This document shows, piece by piece, positions 41,182 through 58,309 of a stretch of 64,000 nucleotides of DNA. The notes under the pieces were generated by a model. The model was not told where the DNA came from, did no database searches, and saw nothing but the letters and a program-made list of their open reading frames with translations. The position numbers and the translations under genes are program-made. Origin of the DNA: Dirofilaria immitis (Eukaryota > Nematoda > Chromadorea > Rhabditida > Onchocercidae); the NCBI GenBank assembly GCA_024305405.1, contig JAKNDB010000068.1:1068501-1132500 (forward strand), read 5' to 3'. The number at the start of each line of letters is the position of its first letter. The stretch's first letter is position 1.

Positions 41182-43208
41182 TTTTATAAATTTGATTTTA
41201 TCATAGCCTATAATAAAGAAGGATAGATTGATTTTAACGGCAGTTTGACATTATATTCGAATATGAAAGTATATATACTCAAAAAAAAAAAGAAAAAAAG
41301 ACAACATATCGAAAAAAATGCAAAGAATGAAAGAAAATTTTTAGCATAAAAAGTACATATATATACAATAGAAAAATATATATATACTGGAATAAAGCAA
41401 TAATCATTTTCTATGGATTATGGTAATTTTTCTGAATAATGAAGAAGAAAAAGCATTGCTAAATATTTGGAACAATTGTTGGTTTCATTCTTTTCAATCC
41501 ATTCCAAAAACATTCTCTCATACACAGATGCATAGGCGAGAATATATGGTTGCCTGAAAAAATAATTCATTTGTGACGTTTATGAAATGTGAGATATTAT
41601 TTTCTACAGTCGATATATTCGTCTGTAAAAAATAAGCTAGGAATTAATGAAGAAACGAAATCAACGATCAGAATTTGAGAAGAAAAAAAAATAGGAGGAA
41701 GAAAATTTATACGTAACACGGTCAAAATGACCGTAATAGTTGTTGGAAAAAGTTGATATTATTAGCTACTATTTGTCATTTAGAACAATTGCTACAACAT
41801 TCGTGATCCAGATTGTATATTTTCGCCTAGTCAGCGGATAATAATAATAATATCTTCTTCACCTATGTAAAATTCATCGAACAGTATAATTATATCAAGA
41901 AGTTGAAGGAGAAATTAGATTTGACAATAAACTTAGAAGCAAATCAATAAAGTCTCATTCTTCTTAATATAATTAACATTCTTTAACAGAAATGAACGAT
42001 ATTAAATTATCAAATTAAATGCATTTTAAATTGTAATTTGAAATTTGAAATGAATTTTTCTATTAAAAAAAAAAAAATTATATTTAAATCGTTGAATAGA
42101 ATTTATTTCAACAAATTGATACATTTAACAATCCTTCAAATTGCTGGTACTCATAAAATTTTGGATATTATTAGCAAAAATACGTGAGAAATTTTGAAAG
42201 TACGAAATAATTTTATGAAAAAAGAGTTAACAGTAATCTGTAACTAAATAAATCATTTGTAGTAAATGTTAAGTTAGTTGTCAAAGAAGATATTATGAAT
42301 TGAAAGGTAGATTTTACTATCTTAAGAATTCTCGAGCTACATTTTTAAAATAATCACAAACCTACGCACACAACACAATAACACCATCAATCCTCACATC
42401 AAACGGTATTCTATTCAATTTCTGCATTGGGACCATAAAATAGCGATATGGAGGCCGCAATCTCTAGCGAGACCAAAGATCACTGATCGCCTTTTTGATT
42501 TTGAAGTTGGTTCGTGCTAAGTTTGCGGGTTGCATGTGTCTGGTGTTATGCGGAGGTGAGAGTCTACGGATCTTTGGAATATCGTCTAAATTCTAAATTG
42601 AATCGTTGGTGGAAATATTTGGTGAAAATGGTTTGCATGAATTTTTACGGGTGGAAGAATGCAAACATGAGAGAATAAATAGATGAGTAAATTTACAAGT
42701 ATATCTTACATCTTGCATCTTGCATCTTGCAATTTATCTTGCGTATTTGCTAATATGTCGTGCATAAACATCCCGCTATCAATTATAATTAGAAATTTGA
42801 ATACACATACAGGTTTGAAAATAGGTCAACTTGTTAGCTTATTTTCTGCTCGTCTTATACTTCATCGTATGATTATTTTAGTAAAAATAAATTGAAATAA
42901 TACAGATTAATATTCCCCATTTAGTTAAGCAATAATTAACATATAACAGACAATTTAATGATTTATTCCCAACTTATATTTATCCATTTAATTCATATCT
43001 GGAACACAGATATATTTCGGAATTTATGTCTTCCTCCCATATACTATTAATTTAAGTATTATCCATGTTTCCATCATGAGAATCATAAGTAAACTAACAG
43101 AAATATGTATGTGCATCGTTAGGATTGTAATTTTTTTCATCTATCATTTTGAAATATCATTAAAAAAAATGAAATGAATTCAGTAAAAAAATTTCAGAGA
43201 AGAGAAAA
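41182..43208. other. Intergenic region upstream of vha-12
   Basis: No supported coding exon. Contains a noticeably GC-richer patch at about 42360-42640 in otherwise AT-rich DNA, which could be a promoter or an RNA gene but matches nothing I recognise. A TTTCAG spliced-leader-type acceptor sits 13 nt before the vha-12 ATG. Confidence 0.5.
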
Positions 43209-46779
<3,571 letters not shown>

Positions 46780-49699
46780 AGGGAAGGAAGAAAATAAAAA
46801 AGTTCCTCCAGTTAAGAATTAAATGTTGTTTTAGAAACGCTTCCCTTCGTTAATGAAGATTTTGAAATTTTTGCATTAGAAGACTGTATTTTTTATATGT
46901 TAATGTTTTTAATAGTTTTCATTTCACTTCATTTCTTATTATGGTTGTGATATATAATGGTATCGTATGGACAGTAAGATTTATTTTTAGTATCATGTAG
47001 TCTGTTACAAACTCGAAATTTCAACTGGGAAATTCTAGATCTGAATTGTGAATTAAAGTATTTTGAATTGAGTGAAAAGCCTTCTGCAGCAATAATTTAT
47101 TTCATTATATCAGTATTTTATCTATACAGTAAAAGATTCCATGTGATCATAGATGATTTCTTTCTTGCCAACTATTATGAATTATCGATTCTGCGAATTA
47201 TGAATTGTAGTATTAGTATTTATAAGAAATAAAAAATTTTCGCAGATCAACTTAGAAATATGAGTATTAATTTTTCAGCATTCAGCGTGTTAATATTACG
47301 TCTTAGTTGATTAGTGCTACAAAAATCAGAATATTTTTGCCCAGCAAATTGAACAATAATGAATTGTTAAATACATTTCGATTGAATTGCATGTACATAT
47401 ATCATGCTTATTAGGTTTATATTCTGATTGCAAGCAATGATTAAAAATGAATCCTTAAGAAGCAAACTTCCAGTACTGAAATATCTTTTCAATTATTACC
47501 TTCATTAATCAGGGAATTGAATTTGCTAAGCGGATATATGAGCGAGATTCATACTTTTTTTTTTTGTTAAAATCATTTCCGTCAATCGAACTTCACTATT
47601 TGCATGATGATCTGTGATTCGACAAATTTCGATGTGTTTTACTATGCTGCTAATTTAGATTGTGATTTATTAATTATGTAGTAATGTTTGTAAGATAAAT
47701 TAATTTTCCAATTCATATGATATGTCAATGAACTGTAGACAATAAAGTGACAAAATAATTTTATCAAATGATTCGCACTTTTTGTATAATAGTTAATAAT
47801 TTAGTAATGAAGTTTTCATATTTTTGCATTTCAATCAGTAAATTGCATGATATTTTTTTTTAGTATTTTATATCATGTACTCGATTCTTTATAAAATATT
47901 TTAAATTTCTAGTCAATTCGTTATTTCTTTTTGAAAATAGATGTTTTTGTTTTTAATATTGAGAATTATTTCATTAATTTATGATAATCGTTATTAGTCT
48001 ATCTCGTACTCCATTCTCAATTCATTTATTTTGATTTTTCTAAAAATAAAATATTTTTAATTTTACGATTCACCGCTGCGTTGCTGATTGATTCTAATTA
48101 TCATTTAACATTTCGTTTTGTTCCTTAACATTACATTGTCAAAAATTATTGCCATCTTTTTTTTTTCTTTTTTTTGTTGATGATCATCAATTTCAATCTT
48201 TTGTATCATCAGTTAATTGCCATTTTTTTCCCAATCACGATCATCGTTTTTGTTCCGAGATCTTTTTAACAATTGCATCTCTTTAATTTCCTTAGTTTTT
48301 GTTATCAATTACTACATTATTTAACAGTTTATCACATATCTTTCCATTATTGTTATTGATTGATTTTTTTTTTGCCTATTACATCACTAAAAATCGATCT
48401 CTTAAAGTTTAGGTTATTTCAATAAAAAAAAAAAAAAAGCTCAAAATTTTTATATTATTTCGTACAAAATTTTCCGCTAGAATCATACGACATAATTGTC
48501 TTAATTTCTATAACTAAATTATAGCCAATTAATCAACTTGATCATGCAATGCTAACATTCTACTAGAAATTACTAACTAATTTGAATTATTTAATTTCAT
48601 AAAATAATTCATTTGATGTCTAAAATACTGATTAACAAAATTGATACTTAGAAACCGATCTTAGAAAAAGTTTCTCCTTTAATTAATACATTTGATAATA
48701 GAGCTAGTACTTACTCATATAATTTTCTAAAATATACTTTTTAGAAAAAAAAAAAAAAAAAAACAAGAAAATGATATAAGCAGCAAGTTATTATGCGTCA
48801 AAATTTAACGACTATATGCGAAAGTTGCAAAAAAAATAAATTTTAATTCTTTTAATTCAAATTTTTTAAATTTAATTAAATTTATAAATTTATTGCTACT
48901 TTTTTTTTGTAATTTTAAAATTGAAAAATTCATTTCCATTCTCAATTATTAAATTTCTTTCCATATTATCATTACAATGGAAAGTAAATTAAAATCAATA
49001 AATTGATGAATACAAGTCAAAAAGATCATCATGATCGGATAAAGCGTTTTTTCTTCTTTTTTTTCGTCATATTATTAATAGGAAGCAAACAAAAATAATG
49101 ATATAATATCAGAGGTTAAAAAGATTGAAGATCAAAGAGAAGATCATCATTGTATGATGGTAAGCCGCTGAGAGCAGATAGGGAGCATTTTTTTTTTTTT
49201 TTTGTTCTGTAGGAAAATAAATAGAAAGAAAATAATAACGATCAAAAGATCATAACAGTAATAAGCGAAGATCAGATAACTTTTTTAACTCTTCCTTTCT
49301 TTTTTCATCGGAACATCATTAATAATATCGTCGAAACATCTCGAGTTCGTATTGAGGTAATGTTTCTGCTGATAAATTCGTTGCAATACGCATGAGAGGT
49401 CTTAAAACGAAATATTGCATTCACTCTTGTTGGTATACGATCATCGATTGATTAAAATAATTCATAAAACATTAAAGCGGTAGGTTTGAGGTTAAAAGTG
49501 GGATTTGTATGTTGTGCGTGAGCGTAACTGTAAAAAATATTTGTTGCAATCATTTCTTTACTTTTACACAATCAATATTTTGTGGCATTGGATTATCTTA
49601 CGTTTGTAATGGATTCTTCGCGTAAAATCATTTGTACTTTTCGAAATGTCATTTTCTGTTTATTTTCAATGATGTAAACATCTTTCAGCCTTTATCATT
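46780..49699. other. Intergenic region between vha-12 and the hnRNP F/H gene
   Basis: About 2.9 kb, AT-rich with many A/T homopolymers. No exon supported on either strand. It should hold the vha-12 3' UTR and the hnRNP promoter; TTTCAG at about 49683-49688, 11-12 nt before an ATG, looks like a spliced-leader acceptor. Confidence 0.55.
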
Positions 49700-52600
49700 A
49701 TGGAAGAAGTGAAAACGAAGCAATCGGAAATAGTAGCAGAAGAGATAGTAGAGGCGGAGACAAAAGCAGCAGAGGCGGTAACAGAAACTGCAGTGGAAAG
49801 GAAACAGAAGAAACATCAGTAACGACGACAACACAAAGGAAGTGGATCCAAATATGTCAAATTACATTAGGCTTCGCGGTTTGCCATTTTCAGCCAAAGA
49901 AGATGATGTCCGAGCATTTTTAGAAGGTCAAAATCTTTTCAAGATTAGGTTTCCAATTGAAAATTCTCATAGTAGTTATGAAAATTTTTTAACAAACATC
50001 TTTGTACCGTACTATCTTCATGTGTCTTCCTATGGATTATGTTGATACGATGTTCGAAGATTCAGAAATTACTATTTTGTTTCGTAAAAAAATTGTGGGA
50101 ACTAGAGCTTATTATATAATTATGTATAATTATAATAAAGGTATTTTTATATTTTTAAAATTTTTGAAATAAATGATTTATTTTAGGCTTGGAAGTAAAA
50201 TCAGTGACATTTACATTGACATCGATGGGTCGAGCGAGTGGTGAATGTTATGTTGAATTAGTGGATAAAAATGCAGCAGAGGAAGCAAAACGCTTTGATA
50301 AACGAGAAATGAATAATCGCTATATTGAAGGTTTCTTTTTTTTTTAATGACTGGTTCTGGATTTCAGTTGATGGTTAAGTATTTTAAGAGATTTAAGTTG
50401 TATCAATTACTATATGAGAAAGGGTGGTAGAATTTGAGAGGTGAGTCGTCATTCCACATTTGGAAAGAAATTATAGTATAAGTTCAAGATGCTGGAATAA
50501 CTTTTCCTTTTTTTTGTTTGCATTGATCGGAGTACATTGACAGAAAAATCAGTTAAAAAGGAATTTGAATAAGTGAGGTTTATTTCAAAGTTCCTTACTT
50601 TACTTTAATGTATTTTGAATTATCTGAATATGTTTGTAGTATTCAATGTAACGGAAAGCGAGGTAATTTGGATGACGCGACATAATGTGATTCGTAAAGG
50701 TGATCAAGATACTCCTTACAATTTTGTTGTTAGGCTCCGAGGCATACCATTCAGCGCAACAAATGAAGATGTGAAAGAATTTTTCAGTGGTACGTTGTTT
50801 CATTATATTTATGTTTTAAAAATATCGATTGACGCTTCTTATTGTGAGTTTCGAAGTTTTTCGATATAAGATGTGTAGTATAGGCATTTTGTCGGTGTAC
50901 TTATGTATGGGCGAATCGCCTTTGTTTTTGTTTTGTTTTTCTGTTTTTGGTTTTTTTCTCACTTTAAGAAAGGGCTTAGATGTTAGCAGATTTCAGGAAT
51001 TAATACTATTATTATAATTTCACACATACTTTCTGGATTATGTAGCGCATTTTTCAAGTATTGAATGTTTTGCTTTAATGCGAATCGATCAGTAATTTCA
51101 TATTTCTGGAAGGGAGGTGTGTCCTCATTGCTCATTTATTTGGTGGTGTAAGTATGGGATATAGGATTGGAAGTGGCAGATGTTGTCATCGACAAGGAGC
51201 TGGGGGTCGCCCATCTGGGGAGGCATTCGTACGGTTCGCCAGCAAACAGCATGCCGAGATGGCCCTGGAACGGAACAGAAACAACATGGGTTCGAGGTAT
51301 GGGCAAATAAACTCAGATAACATGCTACTTACCCTTTTTAATGAAATTACATTTTAATCAAAAACCATCTAAATTACAGTGACGACAAAAGTAATTTGGT
51401 TACAATGATACTGTTGACAATCGAACGCTGCATTTTAGAATTTAGAATAAAATCTTTAAAGCTATTGATAATGTCTTTAAATAAAAATTATCTGTCAGTA
51501 CTATCAAGAAAATACTAGAGTCATTTGAGTGTATTCAATTTTCCGCACAGTATTTAAGAAGAAAATGTAGGATTTTATCCTTATCCGTGTGAATCCTTTC
51601 AGTGTTCCTTCATTAACGGTATCATAGTAACATTATGTATATTGATGCCTTAAGGATAATTTTTAAACGCGTGGGGTAGACGAAATTTTGATGCTTGTGA
51701 TCTCAGAAGTTAGGTAAAGAAATTGAAGGATTTTAAAATAAATCTGTTATTTGGCAGTGTTCCGTTAGTAAATTAAGAAGAATGATAGGTTTTTTTGTTG
51801 TTTGATTCTCTAAATTATCTCAAACAATTCTCTTGGAAAGAAAGTCTGATAAAAATGGTGTTTTATCGTTTGATGCGTATTCATCTGATGATTGAGCAAC
51901 AATAATAAATAGCAGTAAAATAGAAAAATAAAGTGATAAAATGGGTGGAACAAGAGAACAAGAATAATACCGTCCGTTTGGATCAATTAAGACATTTTAA
52001 AAAATTTACCTGATTTTTCTTTGAATTCTCTAGATATGTGGAAGTTTTTCGAAGTTCTGGTGATGAACTGGAGAAATCAAAGGAAGGTCATACTGCACCA
52101 CCGACATCTTTACGAAGTCTTGCTGTTGAGCGCAATTTTCCAGCACCACGTTCCGAACCTATACCTCTGCGTTTTGCTGCAGCAAAACTTGGTGGTATGC
52201 GTCCCTACCATCGGTAAGGAGTTTTGAAATCTCTTGATTAAAGTTCTCGAAGTGAAGATAAAAATTTTATTGATAGCGAGAAATATTTTGACTATTGCTT
52301 TTTATATTTGCAAATCTTTATTAGGTTGTAGAACTTTCGATGGATTATGTCAATGCTTTTTCATCGTTCAACAGTGTACTTTATTTTATTTTTGCAGAAG
52401 AGAGGAATATGGTGGTGGTCCTTTGAGAAATGTTAGTATGGGCCGTCCTCGTCCTATTCCTTACGATGTACCGTATGGTCGTTACTCACGTTTTCAAGAT
52501 TATGGTTACGAAGATGATTTTGACTGTGATGATCCAGCCAAAATTTACATGCGAGGTCAGTTTATAACACTTTTTAGAATGATTACTAACACATTTTTAA

Positions 52601-54138
52601 ATGATATCTCATTGCTGATTAACAGTTATTCAAATGTATTATCTAATTGTTTATTAAGGTCTTCCGTACAGCGCAAATGCTCTTGATATCGAAGATTTCT
52701 TCAAACCACTGAATTGTATCGAAATTCAGCTAGGCTTTAATGAAGATCGTCGACCATCTGGTGATGCATGTGTAATTTTTGGAACGCTAGCGGAAGCAAG
52801 AGATGCAATGTCCAGAAACAAGCAGTGTATTGGTAATCGGTAATAACATTGTGAATTACATATTTTTATGCAACATTAGGTAAAATTTGATACATGTGCA
52901 TGTCAGTTTAACTGAGTTGTCATGTGAACTATGGAAAAGCGGAATATTGATACAGATCTCTTAGTAAACATATTATAGTGTCAATGGCTCATATTGATAT
53001 AAGGATGGGAAATCTTCACGAAATCAATATACTGTTCCTGTTCCAAGATTCCTAGTTCATGTACTCGTCTTTTATATTCTAAGATTCAGATTTCGTTTTT
53101 ATTACTTTCTTTTAAATTAAGTAGACTAGATTTCGTGTATCTTCTAGGAATTTTAGTTCGTTATATAAAAAGTTTTATTATTTTGCAGATATATTGAACT
53201 TTTTACTGCTGCTGACGATGCCAATTACGCAAAAATATGTTATATATCGAAGAATCGGTGGTACAAATGACTATCCAGCAACAATAAGTGGAGGAGGATC
53301 GCGTGGTCCAACAGCGCTAAATCGTGTCAACTGTGGTGGATATGATGATTGGATTGATAATGATGTAGGAAGTGGTCGTTATTCAAACGTTCAAAGCAAA
53401 CCAATTTCACTGAATCGTGTTGGATATGCGACGAGTGATCCCGCTGATATTGGCGGAGCTGAGATCTGGTCGGATGGTGATTCCGGCAGAAGCTGTAAGT
53501 TTGAACATTTTAAACCATTGTATTTTTTTGAAAGATCTAAAATTAATAGAACTTTCACTGGATCATTAGTTTTCTTTTTTACCGCAGTAATCCTAGTAAA
53601 GTTACTGATCTATCATAGTCGAAGTTTTTTTTTGGAGTGTTGGACAAAAACCATTCGGAATCTTATTTTTGCCCGGAGCAGTGCTTTTATTAGTTAATAT
53701 TCAATTGATGAAATTATTGTATTTTAATTCGGTTTAGTAAATATTTTAGATTCGACAGGATATAATAGTGGTACGGGAGGATATAATGCGAGTTATGCTA
53801 CAGGAGGGCAACAGGTTTGTTTATTCTTTGGTTTTGATTTATCGATTCAGCATGTGTTTAGAATACTTTTGAATGTGAGATTTATTTCATTCAAAAGACT
53901 AATGGAATTTTAAATTTTCTTGGCATTTCTAAATTGATCATTTTGTTAAATAGTTTCAGGAAGTTTTTAATTTTATAGTGATTTTTGTTGAAATTTAAGC
54001 TCAGTTGGCTCTTAGTTTCTTTATATTCATCAAATGGGACCAAATTTTTAGTACTATAATGACGAATATGAAGGAAAACAGTCTTCATATGGCTATCAGT
54101 GGAGCAGTGCTGGTGGTTCGGTGAAAACAAGTTGGTAA
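49700..54138 (+). CDS. hrpf-1: hnRNP F/H-like protein with three quasi-RRMs
   Basis: Exons: 49700-49926, 50187-50330, 50640-50789, 51165-51296, 52034-52213, 52398-52555, 52659-52839, 53189-53494, 53750-53814, 54052-54138. qRRM1 (YIRLRGLPFSAKEDDVRAFL ... RYIE), qRRM2 (VVRLRGIPFSATNEDVKEFF ... SGEAFVRFAS, MGSRYVEVFRSS) and qRRM3 (GLPYSANALDIEDFF ... RYIELFTAADDANY) follow the hnRNP F/H order, with Gly/Tyr-rich linkers and tail. Role: binds G-tracts in pre-mRNA and regulates splicing in the nucleus. Frame problems: the ATG at 49700 (MEEVKTKQSEIVAEEIVEAE...), just after a spliced-leader acceptor, is two bases out of phase with qRRM1; exon 4 lacks one G in the run at 51202-51206; exon 8 has a net shift near 53226-53245. 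A shorter start at 49854 (MSNYIRLRG) would avoid the first problem. Confidence 0.88.
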
Positions 54139-55416
54139 AAGTATCAGAAATAGCTGAACATAAATTTGCGGTAGTTAGTGTTGAAATATCACATCAAGAG
54201 GAGTCTTCATATGAAATAACCTTTCCTATTAGCTATTTCATGTTCTTGTTTTAATGATTTTAAAGAAAACTAAGGAAAAAACTTCCTTAGTTTTTTTCTT
54301 CTTTGTCAGTGCAATAAGACTGATTGAAACTCTTATTTATTCATCGTCATACTTACTGTTCGCTGTCCCGAATTGGAATTTCATATAAAATCATTAAAAC
54401 AATGTGATTTTTTTATGGTTAATTGATAAATCAGTGCGATTCAAATCTCAATAAATGACTTGTTTTATATTTGAACAGTTTGATTCCCATTTTATAAATG
54501 TTTTTTCATGTTTCGATTATTTGCTTTATATTTGTATTTCAGAATTTCCATCATTTTTTTAAACTAAAATAGCACTATAGATTTTCAGAAAGAATCCATT
54601 TTTCTTATTTGTTGAATTGACTTTGCAAATTCACTGGAGTTTGCTAAAGAATGTAATGTAACATGGCGTTGTCTGATCTCGTCATTATTCATTTCTGATA
54701 GCATAAGATGTTTTTACTACATTTAAAATTCTTGATGGGATCATGTGTATTGACTTCTATTCGTACTGTTTGTATTCAATCATAGTTCTTCGTTACAAAA
54801 ATAAATGTGTTTTTTGTGGATGCCACATCATAGCTAATAAACCAAATAGGCTAATTGCTATTTCAATTAGTATTCTCAGCATTCACCATTTTGTGGACTT
54901 TGATGGATTTAAGCTAATGATAAAACTACCAACGATATACGCATTCTTCTAGTTAAGCGATGCTCGATAATCTGATGTGAATGTAGTGATATTTTTGACA
55001 TAATTTTGCATTCAATTATAAGCTTTGAAAAGTAATTTGAAAAAAAAATTGAGGGTAAGCAACCTCGGTGAATTTAGCGATCGGAGTCTTGATTTATAGA
55101 ATTTTAACAATCTTTGAATTTTCTCATGAAATAATATTATTTGATATGGAACGAGTTTTTTTGAATGTTTAATTTACTTTTTATAAATTTAAAAATTTTT
55201 TTTCTCCCTAACTCAAAACATCTTTATTTTGTTGCAAATTTTCAACAAAAAAAAAAAAAAAAAGAAAGGAAATGATGAAAGGATTGTTTGTTATTTAATT
55301 TGCATAAAGGATAATTTGCATAAATAACATTTGTTAAATAGCATATTTTAGATGACAAAATGATTTAGTTTGTTATAAATTTTTTTTTTTTTTAATATAA
55401 TTCTATATGAACCAAA
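54139..55416. other. Intergenic region, hnRNP 3' side
   Basis: About 1.3 kb of AT-rich sequence; no supported exon. The ORF at 54743-54952 has no splice support or recognisable content. Confidence 0.5.
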
Positions 55417-57990
55417 ATGATGATTCCATTCATTCAGTGTTTTATACTACTAAGCTTTACTGAAGCTATGTATTTTACACGAGGTATAATTTATACAAAT
55501 TATTATCATATTTATTATCAATTTATGATATTTTTTCTAAACTTTATCATCTAACAGATTTGATAATTTTTACAAAATTGTAAAGTTTATTTTTTTTTGA
55601 TTGAAATAATTATTTACGATAATTTTATTATTAGGATTATTAATTTTATATCAGGTCAAATTTCAACTTTACAATGTACACAGCATTCATTTTGCTCGAA
55701 CGTGATCGTTTTCATTGGTTAGAAAGACGTCACTTATATCAAATTTTAATTACATTTAAAAATGAGGCATTCAATCAAATGTATTTTTAATTTTCAATTT
55801 ATTTTTTTTTGATAACAAATTGATATAAAATTAAAGTGTTAAAAATTATAAGATATATATATATATATATTGATTGATTGATAATTTTAATTTTATATAT
55901 GCATATATATATATCATAAGAAAAAATATTATAAAAGTTAGCGGAAAATTTATGAATTAATTTCAATCAAAATAATAATATGATGGAATGAATATTGTTG
56001 ATAAGTTTTTTCTTTTTTTTTCTTTTTCTCTTATCATTTTTCTATTCTCTTGCATTTTTTGATAATGCAAAATTGATAACAAAAAGTTTTTTTTGTTTTG
56101 TTTTAAAATCAAACAAATTGATATAAGTCATTTTTATCATTTTATCTGTTTTTTTCAAAATTTTTATCAATCATATGATAACAATTTTCTAAGTAAATAT
56201 TTTTTTCCTTCTCATTAAATTTATTATTATCATTCATTTGCATAAAATTTCGATGGATTATTTTTTTTTTGCTTAATTTTTTGATTAAAATTTTAATCAA
56301 AATGTTTGTTTTAATATTTAGCAAAATTCTATCAAAGCATTTTTCCGAGCATTTGCATTAAAATTTAGCCCAAATGTCTGTTGCCAACATTTTGCATTAA
56401 AATTTAGCCCAAATGTCTGTTGCCAACATTTTGCATTAAATTTAGCCCAAATGTCTGTTGCCAACATTTTGCATTAAAATTTAGCCCAAATGTCTGTTGC
56501 CAACATTTTGCATTAAAATTTAGCCCAAATGTCTGTTGCCAACATTTTGCATTAAAATTTAGCCCAAATGTCTGTTGCCAACATTTTGCATTAAAATTTA
56601 GCCCAAATGTCTGTTGCCAACATTTTGCATTAAAATTTAGCCCAAATGTCTGTTGCCAACATTTTGCATTAAAATTTAGCCCAAATGTCTGTTGCCAACA
56701 TTTTGCATTAAAATTTAGCCTAAATGTCTGATTTCAATATTTTGCATTAAAATTTAGCCCAAATGTCTGATTTCAATATTTTACATTAAAATTTAGCCCA
56801 AATGTCTGTTGCCAACATTTTGCATTAAAATTTAGCCCAAATGTTTGATTTCAATATTTTACATTAAAATTTAGCCAAACGCCTATGTCAACATTATCAA
56901 TTAATCGTTGGCATAATTATTTCTGTTATGAATATCAAAGTGCAGCATTTTTGATGGAAAATGATAGTGAACATTGGCAAATGACCTGTTTATGGAATGG
57001 TAATGATGTAAATGCGACATGTGCGCCGGCACCATTCATTAATAAGCCTATTGCTTATATTGAGCCTAAAAAATGGCAACAAATGTTATATGTTAGTAAA
57101 TTTAAAAATGAAAAAAAAAAATTCAAATAAATTTAAATGATTAGAAGAAATTAGTTGGATTTTTTTTCCGTTCTTACAATTAATAAATTTAAAAGAAAAA
57201 AAAAATTTCTTTTTTTCCAGGACTTTCGTAAAAGTATCGGTTGTACATCAAAAGCTATACGAGATGCAAAAAAAGTTGATATTTTTTTCCTAAATGAATA
57301 CAATAAAATATTTCCAAATCTTTCATTTATTAATTAAATTTATATATTAATTTATTAAATTAATATATATGAGTTTATTATTATCAAAATTATATCATAG
57401 TGATATTTTGATAAATTTAAAATTTCATAATAATTTAATTAAAAATTTAATAATAATTTAATTAATTGAAATGATATTTTATTATTATCAAAATTATATC
57501 ATAGTGATATTTTGATAAATTTAAAATTTCATAATAATTTAATTGAAAATTTAATAATAATTTAATTAATTGAAATGATATTTTATTATTATCAAAATTA
57601 TAGCATAGTGATATTTTGATAAATTTAAAATTTCATAATAATTTAATTGAAAATTTAATAATAATTTAATTAATTGAAATGATATTTTATTATTATCAAA
57701 ATTATAGCATAGTGATATTCATAATAATTTAATTGAAAATTTAATAATAATTTAATTAATTGAAATGATATTTATTTACCTGAATTAATTATATGAAAAA
57801 ATACATTTCTTTTACACTTATCAACAATTAAACAAATAATAATAAAAAAATAAATTAATTTAATAAATAGGCTCAAGAATTATATATGTGTACCGAACGA
57901 TGTTTACATGGTGGAATTGGTTATATGCCAGTATTATTTATTGCTATAACACTTATGATATCAATCACTTTGTTATGTTTACGCGGATAA
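55417..57990 (+). CDS. Unrecognised Cys-rich single-pass membrane protein
   Basis: Exon 1 (55417-55483) encodes a signal peptide, MMIPFIQCFILLSFTEAMYF. Exon 2 starts at about 55655 (TATATCAG acceptor); its frame is unclear: one reading gives STLQCTQHSFCSN, another FHWLERRHLYQILITF, suggesting a small indel. Exon 3 (56875-57091) encodes INRWHNYFCYEYQSAAFLME, WQMTCLWNGNDVNATCAP, IAYIEPKKWQQMLY; exon 4 (57221-57274) DFRKSIGCTSKAIRDAKK; exon 5 (57871-57990) AQELYMCTERCLHGGIGY followed by a membrane helix (MPVLFIAITLMISITLLCL) and RG stop. Exons 3-5 join in phase 0. At least eight ectodomain cysteines and an N-glycosylation site (NAT) fit a type I surface protein. No family recognised. A tandem array covers the exon 3 acceptor and another fills intron 4. 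Confidence 0.5.
56339..56874. repeat. 39-bp tandem repeat, about 13 copies, on the exon 3 acceptor
   Basis: The unit contains TTGCATTAAAATTTAGCCCA followed by AATGTCTGTTGCCAACATT; copies recur every 39 bp (one is 38 because an A is missing). Later copies diverge (GATTTCAATATTTTACATT). Each has a TTTAG acceptor-like site, and the last merges into the real acceptor and start of exon 3 (CCAAACGCCTATGTCAACAT), which resembles the unit. Because 39 is a multiple of 3, a spurious frame runs through the array. Confidence 0.92.
57377..57770. repeat. 104-bp tandem repeat, about 3.8 copies
   Basis: Copies start at 57377, 57481, 57585 and 57689 with spacing of exactly 104 bp; the last has an internal deletion (TAGTGATATTCATAATAATT). 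Lies in intron 4 of the Cys-rich membrane protein gene. AT content is extreme. Confidence 0.92.
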
Positions 57991-58243
57991 TTTTCATTTA
58001 TAATTTTTTTTTTTATTTCAAAAAAAAAAAAAATTATTATAAAATAATTTCATATAAATATATATGCAAATAATGCATCGATAAAATTTTATTTTAATAT
58101 TTCAAAAAAAAAAAAAGAGAAAAAATAATTTCATAATATTTTGATTATATATTGAAAAATTTTGCATTCGTAGCATAGATGATATGATAAAAGGGATTTT
58201 TGTAGTAAGTAATGCATCGAAAAAGCTTAAGAATGGATTAATG

Positions 58244-58309
<66 letters not shown>

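Noticed and set aside
56420..56731. 103-codon ORF with repeated Cys-containing 13-residue units
   Set aside because: The 39-bp intronic repeat is a multiple of 3; the frame is a by-product of the array.
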